Part shown: positions 1 to 13,199 of the stretch, piece after piece
How positions within the stretch are numbered: position 1 is the first letter of the stretch
Layout: each line of letters starts with the position of its first letter
NCBI GenBank assembly: GCA_949825025.1
Contig: OX463778.1
Coordinates: 20,304,196 to 20,368,195 of the forward strand
Direction: 5' to 3'
Length of the DNA: 64,000 nucleotides
Source: Siphlonurus alternatus
Taxonomy: Eukaryota; Arthropoda; Insecta; Ephemeroptera; Siphlonuridae
Program-made: the position numbers and the translations under genes
Notes under the pieces: generated by a model
Seen by the model: only the letters and a program-made list of their open reading frames with translations
Database searches by the model: none
Told to the model about the DNA's origin: nothing

Positions 1-1168
1 GGAAAGAAAATTTTGGTAGCCAGCCACCAAGAGTGCGGTGAACGATGAAGGTACCGGGAAGTCAATCGTGCTATTGCCGGTATCGATAGACGGTCGGTCT
101 ATAACAGAGCACTGAGTGCGGAGAACGATGAAGGTACCGGGAGGTTAATCGTGCGATCGCCGGTATTGACAGACGGTCGGTCTGCAACCCTTGGAGTACT
201 GAAAATTTCCAAGTCCACATCCCGTGTATCTGTCCACAGAAATTATTAGAGGGTGAAAATTTATTTTCGCATCCCGTCTATGATACTGCGAAACAGTTTG
301 TGACGTCATTTTCAGGGCCTGGAGTCGTTCGAGCTAGCGTATAGAAATTGAGAGAAAAAACTGAAAGAAAATGTCGAGGTCAACTGACTATCACTGTACG
401 TAGACTTTGAAATTGACGCTGGAAAAAGTTTTTCAAATCCCGTCAATATTCTCGCCAGGTACTATTCTCTACTTACTCTTGAGTTTTTTCAGCCCGGCAA
501 TAATTGCGAGACAACTTATCTTATTTTCTTCAAAGTTTTTATCCCGCCAATGTTCCGTTCATTCATATTTGGTCTCACGTCACCTTCGAGGGTTATCTTA
601 CACTACATCCCGCCTTTATGCTTCGTGGTACATTTTCATAGGTGGCGGTATATTTTAAACGCTGAATTTATTTTCATTGCAATATTTTCTAAGTCTTATA
701 TCCTGTCAATATTTGCATAGTAAATATCACTATTCTTTCTCACCCTCTCGTGTGAGTGGCTGATGGAATGCGATTAAGAAAGCAGACACCGGGAGTTGCC
801 AGTTCGTTCACCGGTATCGACAGGCGGTCGTACATCCCACAGAGAGGACATGGAAAGAAAATTTTGGTAGCCAGCCGCCAAGAGTGCGATGAACGATGAA
901 GGTACCGGGAAGTCAATCGTGCGATTGCCGGTATTGACAGACGGTCGGTCTATAACAGAGCACTGAGTGCGGAGAACGATGAAGGTACCGGGAGGTTAAT
1001 CGTGCGATCGCCGGTATTGACAGACGGTCGGTCTGCAACGCTTGGAGTACTGAAAATTTCCAAGTCCACACCCCGTTTATCTGTCCGCAGAAATTATTAG
1101 AGGGTGAAAATTTATTTTCGCATCCCGTCTATGATACTGCGAAACAGTTTGTGATGTCATTTTCAGGG
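1..1168. repeat. 851-bp-period direct repeat
   Basis: Bases 1-317 recur at 852-1168 with no length change (offset exactly 851) and only about a dozen substitutions that I can see. Because the first copy begins at base 1, the repeat probably continues upstream of the window, giving a tandem or satellite-like unit of 851 bp. Inside each copy a shorter unit starting GAACGATGAAGGTACCGGGA occurs twice, 83 bp apart (40 and 123). Between the copies the word ATCCCG recurs (for example near 437, 541 and 606). The block is richer in G+C than the DNA that follows. No convincing open frame is present; the short ORFs are not coding-like. It could be a satellite, or part of a large transposon that extends out of the window. 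Confidence 0.8.
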
Positions 1169-1597
1169 TACGTGGACTTGCATGCGAGCAAGTTCTTAAA
1201 AACCCCGTCAAGCTGTTTGTTAGTTAGTATGCGTTGTGAACCCCCGAAATTCTCCAGCTTCAATGCATTATGGGAAAATGCTAGTAAAGAAGATGGCTAC
1301 GCCACATTGTGTTAGGTTTTGTGTCAGTGCTTATTATTTGGGATAATTTACAATCTTATCCTGTTGAAAACTAAATTAGTGATAGTAAATGTAATTCATG
1401 ACCATCCAGTGTACTTGTTGTTGAAGATCGTATGAGGAATTGGACACTAGGAAGCTGGAAAATAGTAAGTTTTGTGATCAAGATTTTATCATTTGAAGAC
1501 ATCGCCCACAGTATCCCGTTTACATGTATGCGAGATCATAGTATCAAGGGGAATGCAAATCCCGTAGAAAACTGTTATGGATTTTTTTTTTCTGAAG

Positions 1598-2170
1598 GTC
1601 CTGGCAACAACTGTGCGGAATGTATGCTCCCCTTTCAATATTTCCTTCTGTAAGTCCAAGAAGTCCCGTGAATATTCTTATCGTTCCTATGTTAGCAGGG
1701 GGGTTGTCGTGACATCATTAATGGAAAGAGGGTATCCCGATTTTAGTAACATCCCGTTAAAAGCTATATCATGTATTAATTTCTGAGGGGTAAAGGTTCT
1801 GCCAATATCCGCGCGGAATGTGTTTTCCCCCTTCAATATTTGTTTCTCTAAGTCCAAGAAGTCCCGTGAACATTCTTATCTTTCCTATGTTGGCAAAGGG
1901 TGATTGTGACGTCATTAATGGGAAGAGGGTATCCCGATTTTAGTAACATCCCGTTAAATGCGATATCATGTATTTCCTGGGGGTAAGGGTGCCGCCAATA
2001 ACTGTGCCGAATGTGTGCTCCCCTCCGATATTTCCTTCTCCAAGTCCAAGAAGTCCCGTGAATGTTCTTATCATATCCTATGTCAGCAGGGGGTATCATT
2101 AATGACGTCATCAATTGCAGAGGGTATCCCGCTTTCAGCATCCCGACAATAACGGTGCTATTAATATTTG
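1598..2170. repeat. tandem triplicate of ~195-bp unit
   Basis: Three consecutive units share the order GCCAATA-(C)TGTGC, CTCCCC, AAGTCCAAGAAGTCCCGTGA, CCTATGT-GCA, CATTAATG, GAGGGTATCCCG and CATCCCG. The landmark AAGTCCCGTG lies at 1661, 1859 and 2051, giving spacings of 198 and 192 bp. The units are diverged but plainly homologous. The 97-aa minus-strand open frame across units two and three only reflects the repeat. The same ATCCCG word links this array to the 851-bp repeat upstream, so both may belong to one larger element. Confidence 0.8.
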
Positions 2171-3851
2171 AGAAGGGTTATATGAAGACTTGTGTGACGT
2201 CACAGGAAGTGACGTCACAAGAAAGGGGGTATCCCGCTAAAATTCGATGACAGTGCCATCTGGCGGGAGGAAAAAAAAAACGAGAGGGAAATCGATTGTG
2301 CTGCCACCTCGAATCAGAGGTTGGCGTTTTTCGCATACTTTTAAAGCGTATATTGTCGACCAAAATTTAAATCGAGAAAAATTAAGTTTTTTATATACTT
2401 TGACGTCACGACAACCCGTTAAGAGACTAAAATCTTAACGGGACCCGATTGGGCGTACCGACAAAAAAAAGGTGCCGACAATAGCCGTGGGAAAAAGCAC
2501 GAGTGAACCAGTTATGACCGAAAATGGTCGCCACCCCCTCTCCTCCTCTCACCACATCGTTGTGCAAGGCAACAACAACCCTCAAAAACCTTAATCGCAT
2601 TGCTCACTCACGAAGGATACGTCAACCTTTTTAAAAAAAATACTAAAACTTTTTTTTTTTAAATTTCTTTTTTTGCCATATTTTTTTTCTCCCTTATATT
2701 ATATTTTACTTGACTATTGAAGAATAATGATCTACTCCCCCTTCCCCCCATCTACTCGCTCTCCTCAGTCTTCTATATAAGACGCAGTTCTCATATTTTC
2801 CTATTCATGATTTGAGATTTATTTCTCCTTTCTATCTGTCTTATTATACTGTATATTCATCTTTATACGAGGCTCATCATTATTATGATCCCCCTCTCCC
2901 ACCCATCTTCTCCGGTTACCTGACTTGACCTAATGTTACCGAGATCTATCTCACGCTCTTCGAGCCCCTGGCAACCATTCTAATAACAACGCTAAAGAGG
3001 TTGCATTCCCAGCTAATTGCATTCTTGAAGTGCATGCTTATAACAAAACGTTTTAATTAAGAGTAAATATCCATTAGTAAAATTAAGCAATCTCGACCAT
3101 ATTAAACATGTAAAAAACGTTGAACTTATTTACGAACTTTCAAGTAATATTTGTTTTGTACACCACGAACCACAGTACAGGAAAGATAGTAGCCAAACTC
3201 CTATACCTGCGCTACGGGGGAGCTGAAGTCAATTTTTGACACTTTTTTAATATTGGGTTAAGAGCTTACTTCTTTTTTGTAAAAAATACTAGATTTTTTT
3301 TTCTAATATTTTAGTGAAAGTTTCACTGTGCTAGCTTTAGTAATTTCCGAGTTAGAGCAGATTATAGTTGATTCTCCTATACCATAACATTGCACGATGC
3401 CCCATTTGGTCGTGCCTCTTTCCTATGATTTTAACATTGCGGCGGACAAACATGCCGTTGACGCGACCAGTTTTCGACTTCGATTCTAACATATGACTTT
3501 CTCTATATACTATCTTCTCTGTACTGTGCCACGAACGTTACTCCTACTTTGTTTGTAGGCGTTACTACGCAGTGTATAAAGACGTAATAAACCAAACTTT
3601 GTGTTTGAAGAGACATTTACAGAACTCTGTGTAATAATATAATGTATGACAAGGCCTATTGGCTATTAATACTATAATTTCATTGACAATACCACTTGTG
3701 TGTTATGGTGCCTCTTTGGTGCTTCAGTATTGTCCTCACCCTACAAACTATATTATGTCAATTTTATATACATATAATTATAATTATATATTTTTTTAAT
3801 TTCATTTCATTTTATTTAATTGTATGTATTTCTGTATTTCTTGACATGGGT
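2171..3851. other. AT-rich spacer without recognised gene
   Basis: The first ~300 bases continue the ATCCCG-rich block, with direct and inverted GTGACGTCA words near 2197-2220. From about 2620 on the DNA is AT-rich and broken by stops in all frames. The segment just before the (AAAT)n array (about 3640-3850) could be the 3' end of a LINE whose tail is that array, but no reverse-transcriptase coding is visible. Confidence 0.5.
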
Positions 3852-3994
<143 letters not shown>

Positions 3995-4128
3995 CTCCTT
4001 TGAAATGGGTATAAACTGCATGAGTGCTGTTCTTACAGCTTCTAGAATTGCAATTATGAATCTCTCTGTCTATTGGAGCTGCAGTTCTATAGCAAATGAA
4101 GCAGGTGTAAAGTTAGTGCTGTCCAGAG

Positions 4129-4252
4129 ATGTACACTAGTCGCCTTGGAAAATTTCCCACTAGCAGCCTTGCTAATCACCATGCCCTGTGTTATTCTTAC
4201 TGGTGATTAACAAAGCTGCAAAGGGAAATTTTCCGAGGTGACGACTGTACAT
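4129..4252. mobile_element. foldback MITE family B, copy 1
   Basis: An imperfect palindrome of about 124 bp. Both ends read ATGTACA followed by a CGTC/CGCC motif, then GGAAAATTTCCC, a GCAGCCTTG word and a central CCATGCCCTGTGTTATTC loop. Four more copies are in this window (25143, 26439, 28245, 51676). No coding capacity; it would depend on a transposase supplied elsewhere. Confidence 0.8.
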
Positions 4253-6465
4253 AGATTTTGATAATAATGACATAATGACCCTATTATAGGACAATTAATG
4301 TATTTTAAAAAAATGAATGGTTTCAAAAACAAAATTATATTTAAATGTAACAACATTATGTTTATAATATAAAAGTAATTATATTTAAATTTAAGCATTT
4401 AATAACGAATGAAACAAAAGTTTGCGTTCTTTAATCTTAAAAAGACATTATGTTTTGAAGATGTGTTGTAACTACGAATGTGCAATGAGGTAGGCACCAC
4501 AGGTAACCACAATAATTCTCGTGGGAGATAACGCGGCAAACTTTAGTGGTGGTATCTTTAAGTAAGTCAGAACCGTTGTTCTCAGATACTCAGCTGCTAT
4601 ATACCTGCTTCTATGCACGTACTGTACATCACGTACGTGTAATCCGTGCAACAATGCTTCATTTATAATACAAGAGCTGAACTTTGTGAGAGATTTTAAC
4701 ATTAAAATGTGTTTAAAAATATATTGCATTTAGGATATAAAAAGTTCTAATACTTTGTAAGTTTAGTGATTATTTTATTAAATTCTATTTCATATAAGAA
4801 GCATTAAAAACGACATTTCTTGGTAAAATCACATGAATTTGACGCAAAAAATGGGCTTGGTCGTAAAAAACTCTACTCTCAATTTTTCTTTTTTATAAAA
4901 AAAGAATAGTTCAAAAAATATTAAAGAAGCAAATTTTATTATAATATATGTTCCCATATGCATGCAAGTTTTTTTTTTTAAATTCAACTATATAACTTTC
5001 CATCGAAAAATATAACACATGGTAATTGTATGTTTTTTTAGCCTTATAAACAGCACTTAATTGTTGTTTTTCAACTAGTGACATAAATATTATTAAGGCC
5101 CTTTAAAAGCAGTTCAATAAAGCACACAAATTGACATTATAGTCTTTATACATTGAAAACAGTATACTTACAATTAGTTTGACAACTTTAAATAATATAT
5201 AACAATATATAAATTGTACAGTTCATATATATACAATCTCACTAAAACAAATGAAAGCATTTAAAAAAAAAAATCACGTATGTCACCAATAAAATATTAT
5301 TAGTGTTGACATGGTTTTTTTTAAATTGTATTTTATTGTTAATTCGAACAAATCAACTACATAGAGACAAACTTAATTCTGTAAATAATAATAATAATTA
5401 ATTACGATTGACATGGATTAAAAAAAATGATTAATTACAGATTATCATTAATAATGTATAATATTACATTTTTATTAAAAATTAGCCACTTTTAAAGGAT
5501 AAAACGTACAATTTCCACATAATTATAGTCTCTCTGGGATTTGTAATTTTACATATAAAAGTAACTGCCGTGTATATAAATAAATGCTTATATATTATTT
5601 ATATGTAATGTTGTGTTATTGTGTTATTAATTCAAACTGCGTATATATATTTTTAACTACACAAATGTTAACATTAGGGCACATAAATTTTTAAATATAA
5701 TTATGTAATGTACTTTTATATTTCTTTATTATAATAATTACATATGAATCGTGTGTGTATAAAAACTGTAGCATTATTAAAGTATATATTGTACACTGAT
5801 TTACTTGTGGGAAGAAATTACGAGTAAAATTAGAAAAAGGGAGTTCTGGCCCTTGGCATTATGTGATGGTAAATTATTCAAGATCCTGTAGTTTTAAGAA
5901 AAAGCATGATATTGTGTTTTGTTACGTTTTGTAATATATATTTTGTATATTAGATTTTCAGCTTTTTAGAATTTTAATTTCTGACATTATTTGTAACAAA
6001 AAATGAAACTTTTTTTTTTCTTTCGAAATATATTCTTTTTCTTTAAAAATTTTGGTTTTGATATTTAATTTAAATTTATTTGTAATTTGTCTTTTTTAAA
6101 AATTATTCGCTTAAAAACGCCAAAAAACAATAAAAAATTATTTAGATCAACAAGAGACAGGACGATTTTGTCATGTAATTACCATACAAATTTAGTGTAT
6201 AAAATAACCAATGCTACACGTTTATATTTTATTTAACGTAAACATATTTAATTACTCAATTTTAAATTATGTCTGTAAGATTAAATTACCAGGTAAAGTT
6301 CTGCTTTTTCTTACTTGTATACTGTTTTTAAGTCTAAGTTCTTATGTATATTATGTCGGCAGCAGTAATTGCAAGAGCAAAGCTTGTGCTTGCTCGATCG
6401 TTATTTTACACCTTAGCAAGCCAAGACCCAACATCATAATAGGACAAGTGGGTGTACGCTCCACC

Positions 6466-6469
<4 letters not shown>
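4253..6469. other. AT-rich spacer without recognised gene
   Basis: About 2.2 kb of AT-rich DNA with many homopolymer runs. The longest frame (85 codons, 4472-4729 minus) shows no recognisable family and no supporting splice signals. I see nothing to annotate. Confidence 0.5.

Positions 6470-6557
<88 letters not shown>
6470..6557. repeat. (TC)n microsatellite
   Basis: About 88 bases of uninterrupted TC. It is one of six comparable TC/GA arrays in the window. The LS-repeat and RE-repeat frames across it on both strands are artefacts. Confidence 0.97.
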
Positions 6558-6561
<4 letters not shown>

Positions 6562-6848
6562 TGCACTATATATATGTAAGTCTCTCATTTGCATAAGGAG
6601 TTTCATTATAATTTTTACATGCATACATAAAAAAATTGTATAATGTTATATTATAAATTATGTTGTTTTTATATAGTAAGTCATAAAAATATTTTTACTA
6701 TGTAGTAGGCTAAAAAAAATATTTTTTTAGTAAATTTGTTGTATAATGTTGCAATTAATTTTCTTCCATTTATTAAATGTACACAAACTTAGAACAATTT
6801 AGTGTTTTTTTATTACTATACGTATTTTAATATCTTGGTTAATTATAG

Positions 6849-6978
6849 AGGCGATTCATGAAAGAGTTATCCAGAAAGTTATCCAGCGTTCTCACTAACC
6901 GCGGTTAACACCAGTCTAATTCAATGGCATTAAACGTGGTTAGTGAGAAACCTGGATAACTCCTTTCGTGAATCGCGC
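6849..6978. mobile_element. foldback MITE family A, copy 1
   Basis: A palindromic element of about 130 bp. The ends are GCGATTCATGAAAG and the inverted CTTTCGTGAATCGCGC. The arms carry GTTATCCAG, CTCACTAACC and GCGGTTAAC. A TTATA sequence lies just outside both ends and may be the target duplication. Related copies: 34426, 39208, 49146 and a partial one at 60196. Confidence 0.8.
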
Positions 6979-7605
6979 ACTTATATAAACTTATAGGCTA
7001 ATACACAATAATTATGTAGTATAATATAACATGTAACCCACTTTCATATAAGTATTATATGTGCAGCTGTACAGATAAAGTTAATAGCATTTCAAATCCC
7101 GTTTTATTAATTAATTTCAGATTAGAAGCATAATTCAAACCTAATCCAAAGTTTAACAAAATTTGAGGTGGTTTTAGATTTTTTTGTAGTATAATAATAT
7201 ATATGCATGTACAGTCTTGTTAAATGAAAATGGAACACGTTATTGCATGCTGTAGTTTTGAAGTAAGCACCATCAGTTTACTTGTTATAGTGCTAAGTGG
7301 CAACGTTGTCTATTATTGCAGCCTTCTGGCATAGAGTTCTAGATTTCTAGAATTTCCTATTCTAGGATGCTATGCTTCTAGACTCGGAAGAGGTGACTGA
7401 GACACCTCATTTGAACTCCGACAGTGTTGTCAAATCATCCATGTCAGTGGACTGATGGTGCTCATTTAAAAAAAAGTGTTCCAGTTTTATTAACCAATAC
7501 TGTACAGTTTAATGTGTATTAAAATTAGGCTTACAGTTTGCAGGAAGGACAGTCAAATGATTAGGAAGGTTGCTCATACCTGAAACAAAAGAAAGAATCA
7601 CCATC
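6979..7605. other. spacer between MITE and hAT element
   Basis: AT-rich, no open frame of note. Near 7337-7352 a small TCTAGA palindrome occurs. No gene is supported. Confidence 0.5.
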
Positions 7606-7613
7606 AATATCGT
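7606..7613. repeat. left target-site duplication of hAT element
   Basis: AATATCGT immediately precedes the CAGTGTTGGCC end. The identical octamer follows the inverted end at 11318-11325. An exact 8-bp duplication is the hAT hallmark. Confidence 0.9.
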
Positions 7614-7770
7614 CAGTGTTGGCCACGTTCGTATATAATACGAACGCGTTCAGTTCATGTTCATTTACTTTAAAATTGAACGAGTTCATGTTCATGTTCA
7701 TTAATATGAGAATGAACGCGTTCAGTTCATTGTTCATTTTATATATGAACGCGTTCATTTCATCGTTCAT
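7614..7770. repeat. hAT left subterminal repeats
   Basis: A cluster of GTTCATG, GAACGCGTTCA and GTTCATTT words, including three GAACGCGTTCA palindromes near 7643, 7713 and 7748. It mirrors the cluster at the opposite end. Likely transposase-binding sites; that role is inferred from hAT biology. Confidence 0.75.
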
Positions 7771-8102
7771 TTTTATAGATCAATGCTTTAAATAATGCAG
7801 CTAGCCTATTATAATTTATGCAGGAATTATATATAATAAATAAAACAATTTCTCACTGTCACAGTTCATAAAGAATTAGAAAATATTTTGTTTATAAAAT
7901 TAATTAAAATTTTTAAATTATGTCTATTTTGTTTACATGATAAAATACATTATCAATATATCATTGCAAACTTACGTTTCATTTCTGAATTATAACAATA
8001 AGAAATATATTCACGGATCGTAAGATATTCATCCTTTATTATTTATTATTATTATTATTATTTGTTTTTTCAAAGCAGCTTTTTTCTTGATCTTTAATTA
8101 TG

Positions 8103-8240
8103 CTGTCTTTTTCTATTAATTACTTTCAGTCTAGGGTAACCCTTCCTTAATAGTTTGTGGAAGTGAGGCTCATTAGCTGTACTAAAGGATGATTTCCAGC
8201 AACAATGATTTCTACAAATATGTCATCCAGTGTTTCTGAA
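8103..8240 (-). pseudogene. hAT transposase remnant
   Basis: Read on the minus strand from 8236, after a TTTTTCAG-type acceptor, the frame gives a peptide with ETLDDIFVEIIVAGNHPL. A +1 shift then continues as FHKLLRKGYPRLKVINRK. This pattern (an Asp/Asn-x-Pro-like 'AGNHPL', then 'F-KLL', then a 'YPRLKV-NRK' block) matches the start of the RNase H-like region in hAT transposases, where a similar 'NxPF…V…F…L…Y.lPSR' segment occurs. The frameshift near 8165 and the stop codons after 8105 show it is dead. The rest of the catalytic domain is not visible downstream, so the element has also suffered an internal loss. Its position inside exact hAT boundaries supports the call. Confidence 0.65.
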
Positions 8241-8385
8241 AAATAATATATATTTCTGTTAAATGAATAAAGAAGAATCTATAATATATCTATAATGCAT
8301 CTAAAAAAAAAAAAAATATTGCGAAAAAATATGAGTTTTACTTAGGAAGTATTGTTTTATTATTAATTATTATTTTCATTATTAG

Positions 8386-8580
8386 TAAGGTAGAGTTAAT
8401 ACGTATCAGCTGGCCCAATGCTAAAAAAATCCCATTCATAAAAATTGTGAAAAAAATTTAAAATGTTCTCCTCAACATCCCCTATCAGTAGGTAAAATAT
8501 CAGGTATACAAAAACGAGCTAGTTTTCGAGTTATGAATTTTTAAAGTTGACTAATTTAACATGGAAGTTCCATTTTTCTT
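8386..8580. mobile_element. half copy of TTAA foldback element
   Basis: Begins TAAGGTAGAGTTAATACG and closely follows the left arm and loop of the element at 51099-51465 (CCCATTCATAAA, CCCCTATCAGTAGGTAAAA, CGAGCTAGTTTTCGAG). The right arm is missing. It lies inside the hAT element, so it was either inserted there or carried along. Confidence 0.75.
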
Positions 8581-9431
8581 AAGAATACTTTTTCACGAAA
8601 AAGTTTTTTACTAATATAGTATTATATTTTTCACAAAAATCCTACGGACAAATCAGAGTTCATTACCCGAGATAAAATAAATTTCATCTTTTCTTCGGTA
8701 TTAAACTCTCTTCTCGTCTTTTCTCCTCTTATTTTGCACCATTATAGAGGAAAAAAAGAGGTAAAAAAGACGAGTTTATTTTCTTTCCGCTTTTTAAACA
8801 TAAAATGTAAGAAATATTTTCTTCATTTTATTCTCGCTTTGAGCGAAGAGGAAATAAGATGTGCTTTAGTGGTAAAAAGATTAAGATTAGACATGCAGTA
8901 AAAGATGAGTTGAATACGTAATTTTTAACTAGGGTAAGTATAAAATGAATTGAACAGTTTTATTTTATATTATGCATTATAAATTTTTAAAACGAATATT
9001 TTTTAGATACAAAATTAAGTTTGTCAATTTAAAGCAATACTTCAATAAAGTGACGCGACATACTTAATTGAGTTACTTATATTTAAAACTGGAACAATTG
9101 GCATTAATATTACATTTTGCTGCTTTATATATATTATATATAATTTATAAATGTAATTATGTATAATATTGTTTAGAAACAAACGAATAACGCAACGTGC
9201 TATAAAGATATCTTAAATAGGAAGTATTTTTATTCAATAATAAGATATAATATGACTGTATGATATTATTAATATAACTTTTAAACTTTAATGTATATTT
9301 ATACATATTAATTTAATGTATAGACTTATGCTCATATGTCCTACATTTTCAATTTTAGTTGTTGTTAACAACTGCTACAATCGACAATCGGTAAATGCTA
9401 ATTTATGTTATAGTAATTTGAAATATAATTC

Positions 9432-9463
<32 letters not shown>

Positions 9464-9627
9464 GGAAACACACCTTAGAGCTTACAGCTCGCGGCGGGGT
9501 AATGGGTATATAGCGATAAGGTAAGGAAAGGATGGCGGTCATGGCCTGTTACGCGTCCTATAATTTGCTAGCTGAGGTGAGACTCAGGGAACCGTGGAAA
9601 ACCTCAGTCAGGACGGACACCTCTACT
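9432..9627 (-). mobile_element. 5S-headed SINE, copy 1 (5' truncated)
   Basis: A T-run (9432-9459; poly(A) on the minus strand) is followed by CTTACAGCTCGCGGCGGGGT, GGTAAGG, GGCCTGTTACGCGTCC and CTCAGTCAGGACGGACACC, matching the 3' part of the copies at 34728, 46166 and 61613. It stops before the 5S-related head, the usual 5' truncation of target-primed retrotransposition. It sits within the hAT element, so it is younger than that insertion. Confidence 0.85.
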
Positions 9628-9649
9628 TTGTATCATTTGTATATTGCAT

Positions 9650-9897
9650 TGTATTTAATTAAAAGTATAATTAAGTTTTTTAAATAATATGAAGACTGAA
9701 CTATAAGAACCTTGGCTGACGGGACTTCGCTGCAGCTGTAATATTTCTGAGATAGAAAATTGCTTGAACTTTTTTGCATCGCCTGGTTCATCTCCTTCCG
9801 ATGATTGTCGTTTTTTGGAAAGTTGTTGGATGCTGAGCTCATTTAACTTCTCCAATGCAAAAAAGTGTTTCAAGTATATTGTAATGAAAATGGACAT
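9650..9897 (-). pseudogene. possible transposase linker exon
   Basis: An 80-codon minus-strand frame with a charged, lysine-rich stretch (KKRQSSEGDEPGDAKKFKQF) that resembles the linker found between the BED zinc finger and the catalytic domain in many hAT transposases. No conserved catalytic motif is present, so this is an inference from position within the hAT element and from composition. It could equally be a chance frame. Confidence 0.3.
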
Positions 9898-10196
9898 TTG
9901 TTAACAAAATTTTTTGCAAATAAATTGTGTAACTAAAAAACCCAATAAAAAAAATTAAAAAAATTTTTTTAACGTATTCAACATATAAATGAAAAAAATC
10001 AATATGAAATTAATATAAAATTTATGAAGTTCAATATTATATTAATTTTTAATTAATGGATGGTTCAATAATTAATAATTTGTGATTTAATAATGCGTAT
10101 AAATTTTTATCAATGCACCGTGAATATTTGTTTATATAAAATTAAGCTGAAAACATCACAAAAAAATAACAACAACAAATAAAAATTAGCACTTAC

Positions 10197-10277
10197 TGTA
10201 ATATGTCTCTAAAACTTGGCTGCAAATTTTTATCTGTTGAATATTGTTTAATCACCGGCGGTATCGGAGTCTGACAT
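10197..10277 (-). pseudogene. possible first transposase exon
   Basis: On the minus strand an ATG at 10277 opens MSDSDTAGD and then meets a stop. The +1 frame over the same bases reads VIKQYSTDKNLQPSFRDILQ and ends exactly at a GTAAGT donor (10196-10191). A shifted first exon of the hAT transposase would explain both. No zinc-binding residues are visible. Low confidence. Confidence 0.25.
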
Positions 10278-10539
10278 TATTTTTTTTATTATTACTTATT
10301 AATTATGAATATGATATAAAAATTGTATATATTTATTTTTTTTATAAATATTCACATAATCACCTTCACAACACAGAACGCACACTTAGCACTTTGTTAG
10401 TTTTATTACATGCTAATTGAAAAAAATTTTATTCACCTTTTTTTTTTAAAAAAAAAGAATGATTGATTCATGCGTATCCATCTTCGTTTAACTAAAGACT
10501 GCGTGATTGATGTTTGGAGTGTGTACCTGTTGGAGGGGT

Positions 10540-10880
10540 GATCAGGGGTAGGAAAAGGAGAGGGGTAGGGGAAGAGGGTTCATTGACTTCTTCAGATCTT
10601 CCCTTACTGTGTTGACCTTCGTTTGGCAGCGGCAGCGATGGCCTACTTAGGAGGTACCGTACGAAGAGAGGGTGGAAGGAGGGTTGAAAATTGCAGTGGT
10701 ATCGCTCTGTGTGATCAGCAAGTCAAAATCTATTTTCTACTCATTTCCTCTTTCTCTTTGTCCACGCGGTTCCTCTATGAAGCCGCCGCGCCGCTGTTGC
10801 GCCGCCGCCGCGGAAGGTGTGACTTTTACAACAGTTAGGGAAGATTTACAAGAAAACCTTCAACTCTGAATCTCCTTTTT
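10540..10880. other. GC-rich island inside hAT element
   Basis: A stretch with GCGGCAGCGGCAGCG, CCGCCGCGCCGCTGTTGCGC and GCCGCCGCCGCGG words in an otherwise AT-rich element. It lies upstream of the putative minus-strand transposase start, so it could be the old promoter or 5' untranslated region. The 71- and 65-codon plus-strand frames across it look like composition effects. Confidence 0.4.
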
Positions 10881-11139
10881 CCCATCACTAAAGAAAATAT
10901 TTAAAAAAATTGTAAAAAATTTCCGAATATATCTTTATAAAAAAAGTCAACGAAGCGCAAATAAGTTTATGATATAATTGTCTATACCTTTTAGCACATT
11001 TTACAGCTTCAAAGAGAGAGTCGGCAAATTCAAACGACCCTCTCTCATTCTCTCTCTTGACTTTCCTGCCTCTCTAAACCTTTCAAATTCGTACTGAGAG
11101 GTAGAAAATTTCAATGGTGTTTTTTTTTTTTTTTAAAAT

Positions 11140-11317
11140 TACCTCAAATATGAACGAAATATGAACGTACGTTCATTTCATGTTCATATATAAAATATTG
11201 AACATGTTCACGTTCAAGTTCAGTTTTTGTGAAACGAACGTCGTTCACGTTCAGTTCATGAAAAAATGAACATGTTCAATGAACGTCGTTCATTGAACGC
11301 GTTCATGGCCAACACTG
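11140..11317. repeat. hAT right subterminal repeats
   Basis: At least eight GAAC/GTTCA words, including AACGTACGTT, GAACGTCGTTC (twice) and TTGAACGCGTTCATGGCC adjoining the terminus. Mirror image in character to the left cluster. Confidence 0.75.
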
Positions 11318-11325
11318 AATATCGT
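11318..11325. repeat. right target-site duplication of hAT element
   Basis: AATATCGT, identical to 7606-7613. Confidence 0.9.
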
Positions 11326-13030
<1,705 letters not shown>

Positions 13031-13199
13031 CCCTGCTCAAAAAATTTGCGCAAGTTCTTGTAAGATCTTAAAAGATCTTGTAAGGTAAACATAAAGTGAC
13101 CAAGAAAGGGGCAAAACATGGTATAAAAGTGGTCTGGCATATATGTTATCCTTCTACAAATAATTTTTAATTAAAAAATGTGATTTTTTTTTGTAAATA

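Larger units (their letters stand above)
7614..11317. mobile_element. degenerate hAT DNA transposon, 3.7 kb
   Basis: The element begins CAGTGTTGGCCA and ends with the inverted TGGCCAACACTG, flanked by a perfect 8-bp duplication, AATATCGT. Terminal sequence type and duplication size fit the hAT superfamily. About 150 bases at each end are packed with GTTCA/GAACG/GAACGCGTTC words, as expected for subterminal transposase-binding repeats. On the minus strand there are scraps of a transposase (8103-8240, perhaps 9650-9897 and 10197-10277), all decayed or frameshifted, and no catalytic core can be followed. A 5S-headed SINE (9432) and half of a TTAA foldback (8386) lie inside. The exact boundaries are seen directly; the superfamily call is inferred from boundaries plus the coding scrap. 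Confidence 0.88.

Noticed and set aside
1..1168. LTR pair of a retrotransposon
   Set aside because: The 317-base repeats are 851 apart, lack TG…CA ends and enclose no coding sequence; a tandem repeat explains them better.
6211..6643. ORFs with LS or RE repeats
   Set aside because: Produced by the (TC)n array on either strand.
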